Of a stretch of 64,000 nt of DNA, positions 17,155-26,366 are shown one piece after another (position 1 is the stretch's first letter; every line of letters starts with the position of its first letter). The notes beneath the pieces were generated by a model that did no database searches, had not been told where the DNA came from, and worked only from the letters and a program-made list of their open reading frames with translations. A program made the position numbers and the translations under genes. The stretch covers positions 310,001 through 374,000 of the forward strand of contig NZ_JBNPXC010000002.1 of the NCBI RefSeq assembly GCF_050433505.1, written 5' to 3'. The stretch comes from Methanobacterium_D oryzae (GTDB lineage Archaea > Methanobacteriota > Methanobacteria > Methanobacteriales > Methanobacteriaceae).

Positions 17155-18852
17155 TTATAATGATTTTGCCATATAAGGGCCTAATTTAGTAAATCCAAAT
17201 TTTCTATAATAATTTCGAGCACCTATTCCGCTTGTAACTAATATTTTATCCATATCAAAGTCTTCTGATGCAATTTTCATTGCTTCATTAAGTAATTTTT
17301 CTCCATAGCCCATGTGCTGCCATGCAGTTTCATCTTTTTCGCCTAATGGCATCATTGAACCGTAAACATGTAACTCTCGTATAAGGGCAGTTTTATCATC
17401 TATTTCAGGTCTGTGGGCTTTTATGGATGGTATCCTGAGTCTTAAAAATCCAATTAATATATCTTTTTTAGTGTCTTCAAAAGATAAGAAAAGCTCATCC
17501 CCTCCTCCAGCTTTATATTTTTCCTTTAAAAATTCTACATTATTAAGTTCGGGTTCAATTCCATAGGATGCTTTATGACCAACTTCTCTACATCGAATAC
17601 ACTTGCAATTGACCTCTTGAGAATGGAGTTTTTTATATACAAGTTCTCCAAGATTTGATTTTTTAACTCCAGCTTCAATTAAAGGAGAGGGTATATCTCT
17701 TTGGATTCTCATGGTTCTAACCCATTTTGGGAGACTCTTTTTTATTTCAACAATTAAATCAACAGCTTCTTCACTTGTATAAGGGCTATATTCTCCTTTT
17801 TTCCACATTTCATGAAGTTTCGAACCTTTGGTAACTAAGCAAGGATATATTTTAAGCATATCTGGTTTGAAACGTTCATCAGAAAATAATCTTTTAAATA
17901 TTCGTAAATCTCTATCAAAATCTGCAAAAAGTCCGGGCATGAGATGCATAGCAACTTTAATTCCAGAATCTCTAAGTATTCGTGTCGATTCAATTGTATC
18001 TTCAACGGTATGTCCCCTTTCGATTCTTTTGTAGATATAATTGTAGATAGTTTGAACTCCCAGTTCAACTCTTGTAACTCCCATATCAAGCATTCTATCA
18101 ACATCAGGGATTTTACAGTAATCTGGACGGGTTTCAAAGGTCATTCCAACGCAGCGCACATTTGAAGATTCATTTTCCCGTTGAACATCTTCTAGATAAA
18201 CAAAACTATTGAAAACTTCGTTTTCAGAGTCCCAAAATCTTTGATTTTGAGGGTTCTTGGGGATGTTTATTTCATCTACTAAGTTAGATCCCTTGAAATT
18301 TCGAGATGAATTATTGTTTATTGATACATTTATTACTCCAAAATCATTCATAGCTTGCAGACATTTACTTACAAACCATTCCTGGTAACATAAAAAGTAC
18401 GAAGGGAATGTTCCACCCATTATAATTAATTCAACTTTATCTAATGGATGTCCTATGCTTTCAAGTTGAAGTAAACGGTTATAAGTCTGTAAATATGGGT
18501 CAAAATTAAACATTCTTGCTCTTAATGCTGCAGGTTCTTCTCCTGTATAACTTGGGGGAGCTATTTCACTTTCAGGGCAATAAAGACATCTGCCATGAGG
18601 ACATTTATGTGGTTTGCACATTACAGCAACTATAGCAACACCAGATATTGTTCTTGTAGGCTTCTTTTTTAGTACATAAGCTATTTTCTTTCTCTCTTCT
18701 GGGGTCGCATTTTCTAGTATTAATGAATTACTCATAAATTTTTCCAGTTTATAATCTCTACATGCTTTTAACTTTGCCTTTTCAAGATCACGTTTTGTCT
18801 TGATTTTTCCATCTAAAATATCTTCAATTATTAATCTACATGCGTTTTTCAT
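17155..18852 (-). CDS. elp3: Elp3-type tRNA wobble-uridine carboxymethyltransferase
   Basis: A 565-residue radical SAM/GNAT enzyme that builds the cm5U modification at tRNA position 34 using acetyl-CoA and SAM. The cluster motif is C84-PHGR-C89-LY-C92, preceded by 'VAVMCKPH'. 'MGGTFPSYFLCYQEWFV' and 'LGVQTIYNYIYKRIERGHT' are typical of Elp3. The C-terminal acetyltransferase domain runs from about residue 440 to the end ('RELHVYGSMMPLG', 'WQHMGYGEKLL', 'NYYRKFGF'). GGAG lies eleven bases before the ATG. It stands 36 bases upstream of deoC on the same strand. The single-subunit form is normal in archaea. Confidence 0.93.
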   Translation of the reverse strand: MKNACRLIIEDILDGKIKTKRDLEKAKLKACRDYKLEKFMSNSLILENATPEERKKIAYVLKKKPTRTISGVAIVAVMCKPHKCPHGRCLYCPESEIAPPSYTGEEPAALRARMFNFDPYLQTYNRLLQLESIGHPLDKVELIIMGGTFPSYFLCYQEWFVSKCLQAMNDFGVINVSINNNSSRNFKGSNLVDEINIPKNPQNQRFWDSENEVFNSFVYLEDVQRENESSNVRCVGMTFETRPDYCKIPDVDRMLDMGVTRVELGVQTIYNYIYKRIERGHTVEDTIESTRILRDSGIKVAMHLMPGLFADFDRDLRIFKRLFSDERFKPDMLKIYPCLVTKGSKLHEMWKKGEYSPYTSEEAVDLIVEIKKSLPKWVRTMRIQRDIPSPLIEAGVKKSNLGELVYKKLHSQEVNCKCIRCREVGHKASYGIEPELNNVEFLKEKYKAGGGDELFLSFEDTKKDILIGFLRLRIPSIKAHRPEIDDKTALIRELHVYGSMMPLGEKDETAWQHMGYGEKLLNEAMKIASEDFDMDKILVTSGIGARNYYRKFGFTKLGPYMAKSL

Positions 18853-19023
18853 TCCATTTTCTCCAAAAGCACGATATTATCTTAAGTATAAAATAAAATT
18901 TATTTAAAGAAATGATTATTTGCAATTTCATAAAACTTGCAAGTTAATGTTTATAAATATCAAATTTAAACTTTTTTAGAAAAATAAATATGGACTATTT
19001 TAAAAGAATTCATTGCCTTTAAT

Positions 19024-20118
19024 TTATCTTTGAAGCTTATTTTTAGCATCTAACATTTCTAAGGTCTTTATTATATCTGTTTTAGAAACTATTCCTACTA
19101 ATTTATTATTTTCAACAACTGGCAGTCTTCCAATACCTTTTCTATTTATTTTTTCAAATGTATCAGCCACAGGATCATTTGGATTAGCTAGAATAAGTTT
19201 TTTGGTCATAATATCTTTTATTGGAATATTTCGCTCATCTTCTGGTATTTTAGATATATCATGAAAAGTTATGATACCCACTAGATTTCCCTGGTCTTTA
19301 ACTGGATATCCCATGTGTTTTTGCTGAAACATAGTATAGAGAGCCTCTGAAACAGTTGTATCTGGAGTTAACGTATGTACATCCTTAGTCATTATATCTT
19401 TAATATAAAATCCTTCAAGCATTGAGGAGACTAATATAGCTCTATATTCTTGTTCTGCACCCATATAGATGAATAAAGCTATTAATATTAAGAAGAAATT
19501 TAAAAATATCCCTGCAATGGCCATTAAAATTGCAAATTGTTTCCCGATAGTTGCAGCAGTTTTAGTTGCATCAACATAATTCATTTTCCTTGCTAAATAT
19601 GCCCTTAAAACTCTTCCTCCATCCATTGGAAATGCTGGAAGAAGATTGAAAACGCCTAACACTAAATTTACTCCTAAAAAATTTGAAAGGAATAGCGTTA
19701 GATCTGCTGTAGGAGTGTAAGTTATGAATAAGGAGGATATAGAGAGCGCACTGGTACCACCAATTATTAATAGGGCTATAAAACAAAAAAAGGCAATTAA
19801 AATGTTTGTTAGAGGACCTGCAATTGCTATTTTAAGTTCTTGATTTGGATCTTTTGGAATTTCCTCCATTGCAGAAACACCTCCAATAGGGAGGAGCACT
19901 ATTCTATCTATGGTAACTCCATATTTTTGTGCCACATAAGAATGGGCTAACTCATGTATGACAACGGTCACAAAAAGTAATGTGATTAAAAGCGCCAAAT
20001 ACAATGGAATATAACCCAAAAAAGCTGCAACATAAATTACAAGTATTAATAATAAAAATGAAATGTGTAATTCTATCGGAATTCCAAATACACTGAATAG
20101 TTTAAGGGAAAATTTCAT
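19024..20118 (-). CDS. Site-2 protease with two CBS domains
   Basis: A 364-residue intramembrane zinc metalloprotease. The N-terminal half has about six membrane segments with the zinc site H55-E56-LA-H59 and the second ligand motif 'NLLPAFPMDGGRVLRA'. The C-terminal half has a pair of CBS domains (from about residue 245: 'IKDIMTKDVHTLTPDTTVSEAL' and 'IKDIMTKKLILANPNDPVADTF'), which commonly bind adenosine nucleotides. It cleaves transmembrane segments; the substrate is unknown. The start is the ATG at 20118 after GGTGA; the in-frame GTG at 20136 lies outside it. Isolated gene. Confidence 0.9.
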   Translation of the reverse strand: MKFSLKLFSVFGIPIELHISFLLLILVIYVAAFLGYIPLYLALLITLLFVTVVIHELAHSYVAQKYGVTIDRIVLLPIGGVSAMEEIPKDPNQELKIAIAGPLTNILIAFFCFIALLIIGGTSALSISSLFITYTPTADLTLFLSNFLGVNLVLGVFNLLPAFPMDGGRVLRAYLARKMNYVDATKTAATIGKQFAILMAIAGIFLNFFLILIALFIYMGAEQEYRAILVSSMLEGFYIKDIMTKDVHTLTPDTTVSEALYTMFQQKHMGYPVKDQGNLVGIITFHDISKIPEDERNIPIKDIMTKKLILANPNDPVADTFEKINRKGIGRLPVVENNKLVGIVSKTDIIKTLEMLDAKNKLQR

Positions 20119-20352
20119 GAAGTCACCATTAGTCACAGGCTATTATTAAATTAATTAATACTTTTGTTTCTATTATTAAATATATTAATCGATTTGGCCA
20201 TTTAGGACAATATTATCAAATTTAAGGAACTATTTTTGGTATAATTTGCTTGAGATTTATAGTTATAAAAAATTATATTAAAACAATCATTTAATTTAAC
20301 ATGAAAACAAAGATATTAGTAGTAGTTTAATCATGTTTGGAGGGATAAATTC

Positions 20353-20643
20353 ATGCAAGTCAGCGATTTTCTAGGTAAAAAAGTCCTTGATAAAAATGCA
20401 ATGGAAATTGGTAAAGTATCAGATGTAGATTTAATGCCTAAAGAAGGAGTAATAAATGGTATAACTATATCTACTGGAGAATTATGGATTAGAAATAAAA
20501 GCTTTGAGGTTAAACCAGAAAATATTGCTCAAATTGGGGACTATGTTGTATTAAATCTTGAAGAATCAGAAATAGAAAAAATAGTTGAGGATGAAGAGGA
20601 GGAAACTCCTAAAAAGAGAGTTACACTAACCAAAATAGATTAA
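20353..20643 (+). CDS. PRC-barrel domain protein
   Basis: A 96-residue protein whose first 75 residues match a PRC-barrel ('VSDFLGKKVLDKNAMEIGKVSDVDLMP' in two parts, 'YVVLNLEESEIEKI'), followed by an acidic and basic tail. Archaeal stand-alone PRC-barrel proteins are linked to RNA processing or cell division, but the role of this one is unknown. GGAGGG lies nine bases before the ATG. It is 19 bases upstream of the DUF2098 gene and probably co-transcribed. Confidence 0.8.
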   Translation: MQVSDFLGKKVLDKNAMEIGKVSDVDLMPKEGVINGITISTGELWIRNKSFEVKPENIAQIGDYVVLNLEESEIEKIVEDEEEETPKKRVTLTKID

Positions 20644-20662
20644 AAATTAAGGGGGTAATTGT

Positions 20663-20968
20663 GTGGAAAATATTGATGCTTGTGGGAAACCAATTGAAAA
20701 AGGTTCATATGTTGTATATAATGGAACTGGAACAATGGGTAAAGTTATCGATGTTAAATGGGAAGATAATGGCTCATGGATCAAAGTAGACAGTACTGAG
20801 CTTTGGTATAATAGTAAGTATATACAAACTATTGATAAAATAGAAGAAAAAAGTTTAGAGGAACGTAAACGTCTTAAAGAAGATATTAAAGAACGGATCA
20901 AAAAAAGGCAAAAACTTGTTGGCGAAGATGTCGACATGAGTACAGAACTCTGCGATGGCGGGGGTTAA
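20663..20968 (+). CDS. DUF2098 family protein
   Basis: A 101-residue methanogen protein. 'GKPIEKGSYVVYNGTGTMGKVIDVKWEDNGSW' (in two parts) is the conserved DUF2098 beta-barrel start, followed by a charged helix (EEKSLEERKRLKEDIKERIKKRQ) and a short glycine-ended tail. It starts at GTG 20663, with GGGGGTAA seven bases ahead. It follows a PRC-barrel gene, another small beta-barrel, in the same direction. Function unknown. Confidence 0.78.
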   Translation: MENIDACGKPIEKGSYVVYNGTGTMGKVIDVKWEDNGSWIKVDSTELWYNSKYIQTIDKIEEKSLEERKRLKEDIKERIKKRQKLVGEDVDMSTELCDGGG

Positions 20969-21024
20969 ATGAAGCTTAGATAAAGACATTATAATAATGT
21001 CTTTAACATTAATTTAAATAGAAA

Positions 21025-21516
21025 TTAGACTAATCTTATTTTATAATTTTTATAGACTATTGATTTTAAATTCATCATCTTTCTTTCCAAAATATGTCTT
21101 TCTTCTCTTGCTTTAGTATATAACTCTACATATTTGTCATGATCTGTATTTACTTTCTGATGATCCTTTTTCAGTTTGGAATGTAATTTCATGAGGCATT
21201 TTTTGATAAATTCATCCTTTTTATCATTTAAATTATTGATATATTCATTCTTTTCATATATTTGGGATTCAAGTAGAGTGCATTGTTTTTTTAGATCATT
21301 TAATTTATTTTCTACTTCCTCAATTTCCTTTTTAGAATCAGTTTTTTTTAGATTATCTTTAAGATCTTCTAATTTTTTGCCTAAATTTAACTTTTTATTT
21401 TCTAAATTTTCTAATTCTCTTTGATAACCAGATATTTTATCATCTATTTTTTTTAATTCTTCATTTTTACCTGCAGATTCTAAAAATTCATTTATAAGTT
21501 CATTTAAATTGCTAAT
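21025..21516 (-). CDS. Coiled-coil protein with apparent ATT start codon
   Basis: An uninterrupted frame of 163 codons on the minus strand with no ATG, GTG or TTG near its 5' end; the preceding in-frame stop is about 15 codons upstream. A clear ribosome site GGAG lies at 21528-21525 and an ATT codon at 21516-21514, exactly eight bases after it. From there the protein would read (M)SNLNELINEFLESAGKNEE, followed by long heptad-rich helices (ELENLENKKLNLGKKLEDL, EEVENKLNDLKKQ) and a basic tail. It is a long coiled coil with no recognised family. Either ATT is used for initiation or the start codon is mutated. A TATA-like TTATATTTAT near 21580-21590 precedes it. Codon use looks like the neighbours. 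Confidence 0.6.
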   Translation of the reverse strand: MSNLNELINEFLESAGKNEELKKIDDKISGYQRELENLENKKLNLGKKLEDLKDNLKKTDSKKEIEEVENKLNDLKKQCTLLESQIYEKNEYINNLNDKKDEFIKKCLMKLHSKLKKDHQKVNTDHDKYVELYTKAREERHILERKMMNLKSIVYKNYKIRLV

Positions 21517-21833
21517 TCTAACATCTCCATTTAGATATGTAATTAAAAAGCTAAAAATTAATTTGAATTAAAAAAAACATAAATATAAAATTTAACTTCT
21601 ATAAATAAATTGTTTTTCAATTTTATATTATACTTTCATAGGTATAAACTTACCAATGTTTTTTAAAAAATAATTCAGTAATAACTTGATTTTAACTACT
21701 TATATCTGCTTTATTTACGAATAATTAGATCACATTATTTAAAAAGCCCTTATTAAAGAGATATTATGGAAAATACCTATTATTTTCCGAATTAAAAATA
21801 AGTTGTAATCTTAATAAATGCATAACTTAGAAT
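21517..21833. other. Intergenic region with a small inverted repeat
   Basis: No gene is seen. The left end holds the leader and TATA-like box of the ATT-start gene. An 8-bp inverted repeat with a 5-base loop, GGAAAATA/TATTTTCC, lies at 21768-21788, downstream of the minus-strand promoter region and close to the end of the next minus-strand gene. It is not followed by a T run on either strand strong enough to call a terminator. Confidence 0.4.
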
Positions 21834-22292
21834 TTATTTATAAATATTTTCAAGACACTTAGATAGCGATTCTTTAACTGCATTTTTATCCACTTTAATC
21901 TCATTTAAAAGATTCACATTATAACTATCTGTATTGCTGGGTACATGGACCGGATCGCATATAACTGGCTCATTTAAAAGTCTAAACATGATATAGATAG
22001 AAATGATAGATATAAATCCTAAAGCAATAGTAATCAATGTTTTGATTTTTTTATCTTGTATATATTGGTCTATAAATGCTCCGATAACATAGCTTATAAT
22101 CAAGATAATGATTAGTAACCACCATATATTGTCTAAAACTAAAAAAAGGTTATTTATAACTGAAGATGTGAAATCGAAAATGTAATTTTCACTTAGAATT
22201 GATATAGTCCAAGCAGATAACGGAATAAAACTAAAAATAGTTAAAATAATTTTAAATCCCGTAGGCTCCATTAATTTCATAAGATTTACCAT
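21834..22292 (-). CDS. Hypothetical membrane protein
   Basis: A 152-residue protein with about three membrane segments: near residues 12-32, 58-76 and 82-104. A C-terminal soluble part (NEPVICDPVHVPSN..., then a lysine-rich helix) probably faces one side of the membrane. No family recognised. The ATG at 22292 has no clear ribosome site; an internal ATG follows four codons later. It precedes, in the opposite order of transcription, the radical SAM gene by 60 bases, which transcribes towards it on the same strand, so both may be in one transcript. Confidence 0.55.
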   Translation of the reverse strand: MVNLMKLMEPTGFKIILTIFSFIPLSAWTISILSENYIFDFTSSVINNLFLVLDNIWWLLIIILIISYVIGAFIDQYIQDKKIKTLITIALGFISIISIYIMFRLLNEPVICDPVHVPSNTDSYNVNLLNEIKVDKNAVKESLSKCLENIYK

Positions 22293-22352
22293 AATGATAG
22301 TATTTGTATTTTTATTATTTAAATAGCATGTTCTTAATTAGATAGGTTGTGG

Positions 22353-23957
22353 TTAAAATAATCTTTTTATTATTTTTGAATTAATTTCCATGTCATTAAA
22401 CTTTCTCTGAATCATTTGAAATTTACCCATTTTTAGAGATAAGTCATTGATTTCTCCTCTAAAAAACATGCATCCCTCATCTATAATTCTATAGAGATCA
22501 TTTAGCCTTGTATTTGATTCCATTTCTGCTGTTAATCTATATACTTCCAGTATATTTTCTAATACAAATTTATTGAACTCAAGTATAAGATGATTAACCT
22601 TTTCAGCCATTTTTTGGGATTTTTTACAAGGATAAAGTTTTTTAATCATAGCTACTCTGTAGTAAATTGCTATCATTTCTTGAGATAAAATCGGATAAAG
22701 AGAACCTTTTTTGTAAAAAGTAAGGGAACTTATACGAAACATTTTCTCCACAGAATCATCTTCAATTTTGTAATCATAAGAAGGCCATTCACCTCTTAAA
22801 AGCTGTTTTCTTCTGACCATTCGCTCAAGAGGAGATCCAGCCACAATTTCAGCCCTTCCAAAACCAAAAGCATGGTCTGCATGTTTATTCATAAAATAAA
22901 TGTTTTCATTAATTTCATCAAGGGTAGTTTTTGGATGGAACATCAATAAATTAAATGTTACAGCAATTTCATGGTTTTTAAATATCTCTATTGAATTTTC
23001 AATATCTTCAATAGTTGAACCTCTGGCTAAAGACCTAAGACCACTTACACTGGCATTTTCAACACCCATAAAGGCTCCTACAGTCCCTATACCTTTTAAA
23101 GCAGATACAACACTTTCATCTATCGATTCTGGCCGGGTCTTTATTAAAAGAGCTATTTCATCGGTATTGATATTTTTATCCAAAGCAGATTTCAATGATT
23201 CAACACGCTCTAAAGAAAGTTTTTTTGAAGGTAAAAGAAAGTTATCATCATGAAACTGAAATAAATTTACTTTTTTACTATTATGAAGCTCCGCTATTTC
23301 CATTGCAACATTTTCTGGAGTTCTCATAACATGTTTATTATTTTTTTTAGAATGGAATGCACCAATACAGCAGTAAATACATTTAGAATGAAAACAGCCC
23401 CTGCTTGTAACAAGAGTTGTGAAGTTTTCTCCAAGCCTCATTTGAGGATTTTCATCTCTTAAAGGGAATGGAAGTCTATCCAGATCAGGAAAGTAATGAT
23501 TAAATGAATTCTTTCTAAGTTCATCATTTTTATAAACTAAATTAGGGATATTTGAAAGTTCAGCACCGTTTATTAACGCTTCAGTTAAATACAAAATTGG
23601 TTTTTCACCTTCGAATCTAATAACAGAATCAATATAATCGTAATTCAATATTTTTTCATATTCAAAGGTTGGAAAATGACCACCAACAGTAACATGAACT
23701 TCAGGACTAATATCTTTGATTTTACGGATAATTTCAAAGAACATTAAAGCAAGTGACTGAAATGCAATTGAAACTGCTAGAATATCGGGATTAAAATTCT
23801 TAAATTCCTCTAGTACTCTTGGAAAATCCTCATATTTTGAACAGGATATGATTTTGACTTTATGGTTATTTTCTTTTAATACTGCAGCTAAGTATCTTAT
23901 TGAAAGATTTTCTTCATCTTCAGCACCAATAAGTGCTAATTTTGCTTTTTTAACCAT
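22353..23957 (-). CDS. B12-binding-domain radical SAM protein
   Basis: A 534-residue protein. Residues about 1-135 form a cobalamin-binding-like Rossmann domain ('ALIGAEDEENLSIRYLAAVL', 'PDILAVSIAFQSL', 'VTVGGHFPTF'). The radical SAM core follows, with a cluster motif reading C-FHSK-C-IY-C, spaced Cx4Cx2C and not the usual Cx3Cx2C. The C-terminal 150 residues are mostly helical. The family includes methylases and oxidative cyclases, but the substrate cannot be told. The ATG at 23957 is chosen over the TTG nine bases earlier. It is divergent from the TetR gene. The context gives no pathway. Confidence 0.75.
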   Translation of the reverse strand: MVKKAKLALIGAEDEENLSIRYLAAVLKENNHKVKIISCSKYEDFPRVLEEFKNFNPDILAVSIAFQSLALMFFEIIRKIKDISPEVHVTVGGHFPTFEYEKILNYDYIDSVIRFEGEKPILYLTEALINGAELSNIPNLVYKNDELRKNSFNHYFPDLDRLPFPLRDENPQMRLGENFTTLVTSRGCFHSKCIYCCIGAFHSKKNNKHVMRTPENVAMEIAELHNSKKVNLFQFHDDNFLLPSKKLSLERVESLKSALDKNINTDEIALLIKTRPESIDESVVSALKGIGTVGAFMGVENASVSGLRSLARGSTIEDIENSIEIFKNHEIAVTFNLLMFHPKTTLDEINENIYFMNKHADHAFGFGRAEIVAGSPLERMVRRKQLLRGEWPSYDYKIEDDSVEKMFRISSLTFYKKGSLYPILSQEMIAIYYRVAMIKKLYPCKKSQKMAEKVNHLILEFNKFVLENILEVYRLTAEMESNTRLNDLYRIIDEGCMFFRGEINDLSLKMGKFQMIQRKFNDMEINSKIIKRLF

Positions 23958-24164
23958 TTTAATCAATTTACGGAATATTTTATTGAATAATGTTTTAACT
24001 TAATTTTTTTACTTATTTTATCTTAAATAATTCTTCAATAAGTTATAATTAATTGAATTTTGTTATCATTTCTAAAAAATGTATTTGATTTTAAATTTAT
24101 AACTTCGAAATGTCGGCAATTTACGCCTTGATTTTGAAAAGGTTTATATATTAAAGACATCTTA

Positions 24165-24189
24165 TAACCTACCGACCGTCGGTATGTTA
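24165..24189. promoter_or_regulatory. 25-bp palindromic operator of the TetR cluster
   Basis: The two 12-base arms around a central C at 24177 match at eleven of twelve positions (core ACCGAC-C-GTCGGT). A BRE/TATA (GAAAAGG then TTTATATA, about 24136-24150) lies just upstream, so the palindrome covers the expected transcription start and ends one base before the ribosome site. This is the classic position for autorepression by the TetR protein encoded next. Confidence 0.78.
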
Positions 24190-24200
24190 GAGGTGATCTC

Positions 24201-24785
24201 TTGAAAGAATCTAAAGAGAAAAGAATTAATGATATAACAAATGCTGCATTGGAAGTTTTCCTCAAAAAAGGTTATGAAAATACAACAATGGAAGAAATAG
24301 CAAAAAATGCGGGATTAAGTAAAGGAGGATTATATCACTACTTCAAAAGTAAAGATATGCTATTAATGTTTGTGAATCAAAAAATTAATGAAAATATAGA
24401 GAATATGGTGTATAAAGCTTTTGAAATGCCCTCAGTTAAAGAAGGAATACTGTACTATATAGAAAGCTATCTTAAATATTGGATTGAACATCCAAAAGAA
24501 ACAATCTTCCTATTTCTATCTATAACTAAAATGCTGGACAATCATGAACTTTTAGAATATTATCAGCAATTTATGGGAGATTACATGAAATATTTTGAGG
24601 AAGCATTTGAAATGGGGATTCAATCAGGGGAATTTATGCCTCATAATGCTAAAACGAGCGCAATAACATTAGTAGGAGCTTTAGATGGAATAATAAGCTA
24701 TATGATTTTAGATGAAAATCTGAAACTTGAAGAAGTAGTAAAACACTTTGAAGAAAAATTCATTAGGCCAATTGTAAAGTCTTAA
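24201..24785 (+). CDS. TetR/AcrR family repressor
   Basis: A 194-residue regulator. The N-terminal helix-turn-helix is clear: 'RINDITNAALEVFLKKGYENTTMEEIAKNAGLSKGGLYHYFKSKDMLL' in sections over residues 8-55. The helical C-terminal ligand domain is variable and gives no ligand. It starts at TTG 24201, with AGGTGAT ahead (24191-24197). A 25-bp palindrome covers its transcription start, so it probably represses its own promoter and the downstream iron-sulfur/flavodoxin genes, which begin 31 bases after it. TetR proteins of this kind often respond to toxic or redox-active small molecules. Confidence 0.9.
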   Translation: MKESKEKRINDITNAALEVFLKKGYENTTMEEIAKNAGLSKGGLYHYFKSKDMLLMFVNQKINENIENMVYKAFEMPSVKEGILYYIESYLKYWIEHPKETIFLFLSITKMLDNHELLEYYQQFMGDYMKYFEEAFEMGIQSGEFMPHNAKTSAITLVGALDGIISYMILDENLKLEEVVKHFEEKFIRPIVKS

Positions 24786-24816
24786 TGATTATATTTTAAA
24801 GTTAGGAAGATTGATT

Positions 24817-25560
24817 ATGAATAATAGAAGACAAAAAATTAGACAAACAACTTTACTAATTTCATTTTTACTTTTTCCTGTTACAATATTTTATTTTTCT
24901 CCATTTTTGATAATTTGGGGTGCTTCACTTGGAATAATAACTGGAAGCTTTATAACTTTCACAAGTCTTTTTATTTTATCATTATTTTTAGGTAGGGCTT
25001 TTTGTGGGTGGGCATGTCCCACAGGGGGAGTCCAAGAATATTGCTTTAGAGTTAATGATGGAAAAACAAGGGATGGGAGATATAACTGGATTAAATATTT
25101 CATTTTTGTCCCATGGATAACAATTATAGCTTTGATGGCGATATCAGCCGGTGGCTTCACCCGAGTTGATCCATTATTCTTGACAAAATATGGTGTTTCT
25201 ATTTCAGAACCGTTTATGTATATTATTTACTATGGAATACTATTTTCAACAATCTTAGTAGCTATGCTGGCCGGTAAAAGAGCTAATTGTCATTATTTCT
25301 GTTTTATGGCACCATTTATGGTTATTGGGACTAAAATAAAGAATTTCTTTAGATGGCCATCTCTTCATCTTAAAGCTAATAAAGAATTATGTACTCAATG
25401 TAAATTATGTAAAAATTGTCCAATGAGTCTTAATGTGAAAGAAAAAGTGCTAAAGGAAGATATGCATGACTTTGAATGTATTTTATGTGGAAAATGTGTT
25501 GATTCATGTCCTAAAGGAGCAATAGAATATTCATTTGGTGTACCAAAAAGAGGTAATTAA
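24817..25560 (+). CDS. NapH/MauN-type membrane ferredoxin protein
   Basis: A 247-residue protein with about four membrane segments. The 'CGWACPTGG' motif after the second segment and 'CHYFCFMAPFM' near residue 165 are typical of NapH/RnfA-like 4Fe-4S polyferredoxins. A C-terminal pair of clusters follows (CTQCKLCKNCP and CILCGKCVDSCP). It would pass electrons across or along the membrane. The ATG at 24817 has AGGAAG nine bases upstream; the TTG at 24811 is less likely. It is the second gene of the TetR-controlled cluster and is followed, two bases later, by the decayed EFR1 gene. Confidence 0.83.
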   Translation: MNNRRQKIRQTTLLISFLLFPVTIFYFSPFLIIWGASLGIITGSFITFTSLFILSLFLGRAFCGWACPTGGVQEYCFRVNDGKTRDGRYNWIKYFIFVPWITIIALMAISAGGFTRVDPLFLTKYGVSISEPFMYIIYYGILFSTILVAMLAGKRANCHYFCFMAPFMVIGTKIKNFFRWPSLHLKANKELCTQCKLCKNCPMSLNVKEKVLKEDMHDFECILCGKCVDSCPKGAIEYSFGVPKRGN

Positions 25561-25561
25561 T

Positions 25562-26366
25562 ATGAAAATATATGTTGTAGATTTTTATTATTTTTCTGGA
25601 ACTGGCAATACTTTGCTTGCAGTATAAAAAATGGTTGAAATCTTCAAAAAGAATGATATAAATGTAAATTTGTATCCTATAGAAAAGTCAGATTCTGCAG
25701 AAATCAATCTAAATCACACAATAGGATTAGCTTTTCCTGTAGCTGGACTTTCTACATATCCTTTTGTCTGGAAGTTTTTAGAATCACTTCCTGAAGCTAA
25801 TGGTACTTCTGCTTTCATGCTAGATACTCTTGGGGGGGTATTCGGGAGGTATAGTGGGACCTTTACATAAAAAAATTAAAAAGAAAGGATATAAACCATT
25901 AGGGGCCTGTGAAATTATCATGCCATGGAATATATTTTATATACAAAACGAAAAGACGAAAAGAAAAATATTTGAGAAAGGACTTAAAAAAGCAGAAAAC
26001 TATGCACTAACATTGGTTGAAGGAAAGACAAAATGGGGAAATTTCCCAATATTACCAGATATCCTTTACAAATTTGGTATATTTTTAATGAGTTTATGGG
26101 AACTTAAATCTCAACAGAAATGGTTCGGATTTAAAGCCGAAAAATCTAAATGTAACCAATGTGGAATTTGTGAAGATATATGTCCATTAGAGAATATTGA
26201 AATGAAAGAATATCCTATTTATAAATGTAAATGTCAATTTTGTATGCGATGTGTGTCATTATGTCCCAATAATGCTATTCCTTGCAAATTTAATTATAAA
26301 GGCAAGACACATCATGCCGTTAAAGCAAATAAATTTTTAAATAAGGATAAAGGAGTTAGAGTATGA
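25562..26366 (+). pseudogene. Broken EFR1-family flavodoxin/ferredoxin gene
   Basis: Reads as a paralogue of the next gene but is broken twice. After 'DFYYFSGTGNTLLAV' a TAA (25625-25627) replaces a lysine codon; the intact copy has 'VVKKMQ' at that point. Later, a run of seven G near 25832-25838 has one G too many: with six, the frame continues as 'LGGYSGGIVGPL'. The repaired protein is about 267 residues, with a flavodoxin-like N-terminus and two C-terminal 4Fe-4S motifs (CNQCGICEDICP, CQFCMRCVSLCP). The last codons overlap the intact gene by four bases. Probably a duplicated copy in decay; the base changes are not in positions typical of recoding. Confidence 0.85.

Noticed and set aside
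21768..21788. Hairpin as a transcription terminator
   Set aside because: The repeat is perfect but AT-rich and has no adequate T run on either side.
25625..25627. In-frame TAA in the first EFR1 copy as a recoded codon
   Set aside because: Recoding in methanogens uses UAG (pyrrolysine) or UGA (selenocysteine), not UAA, and the gene has a second lesion.
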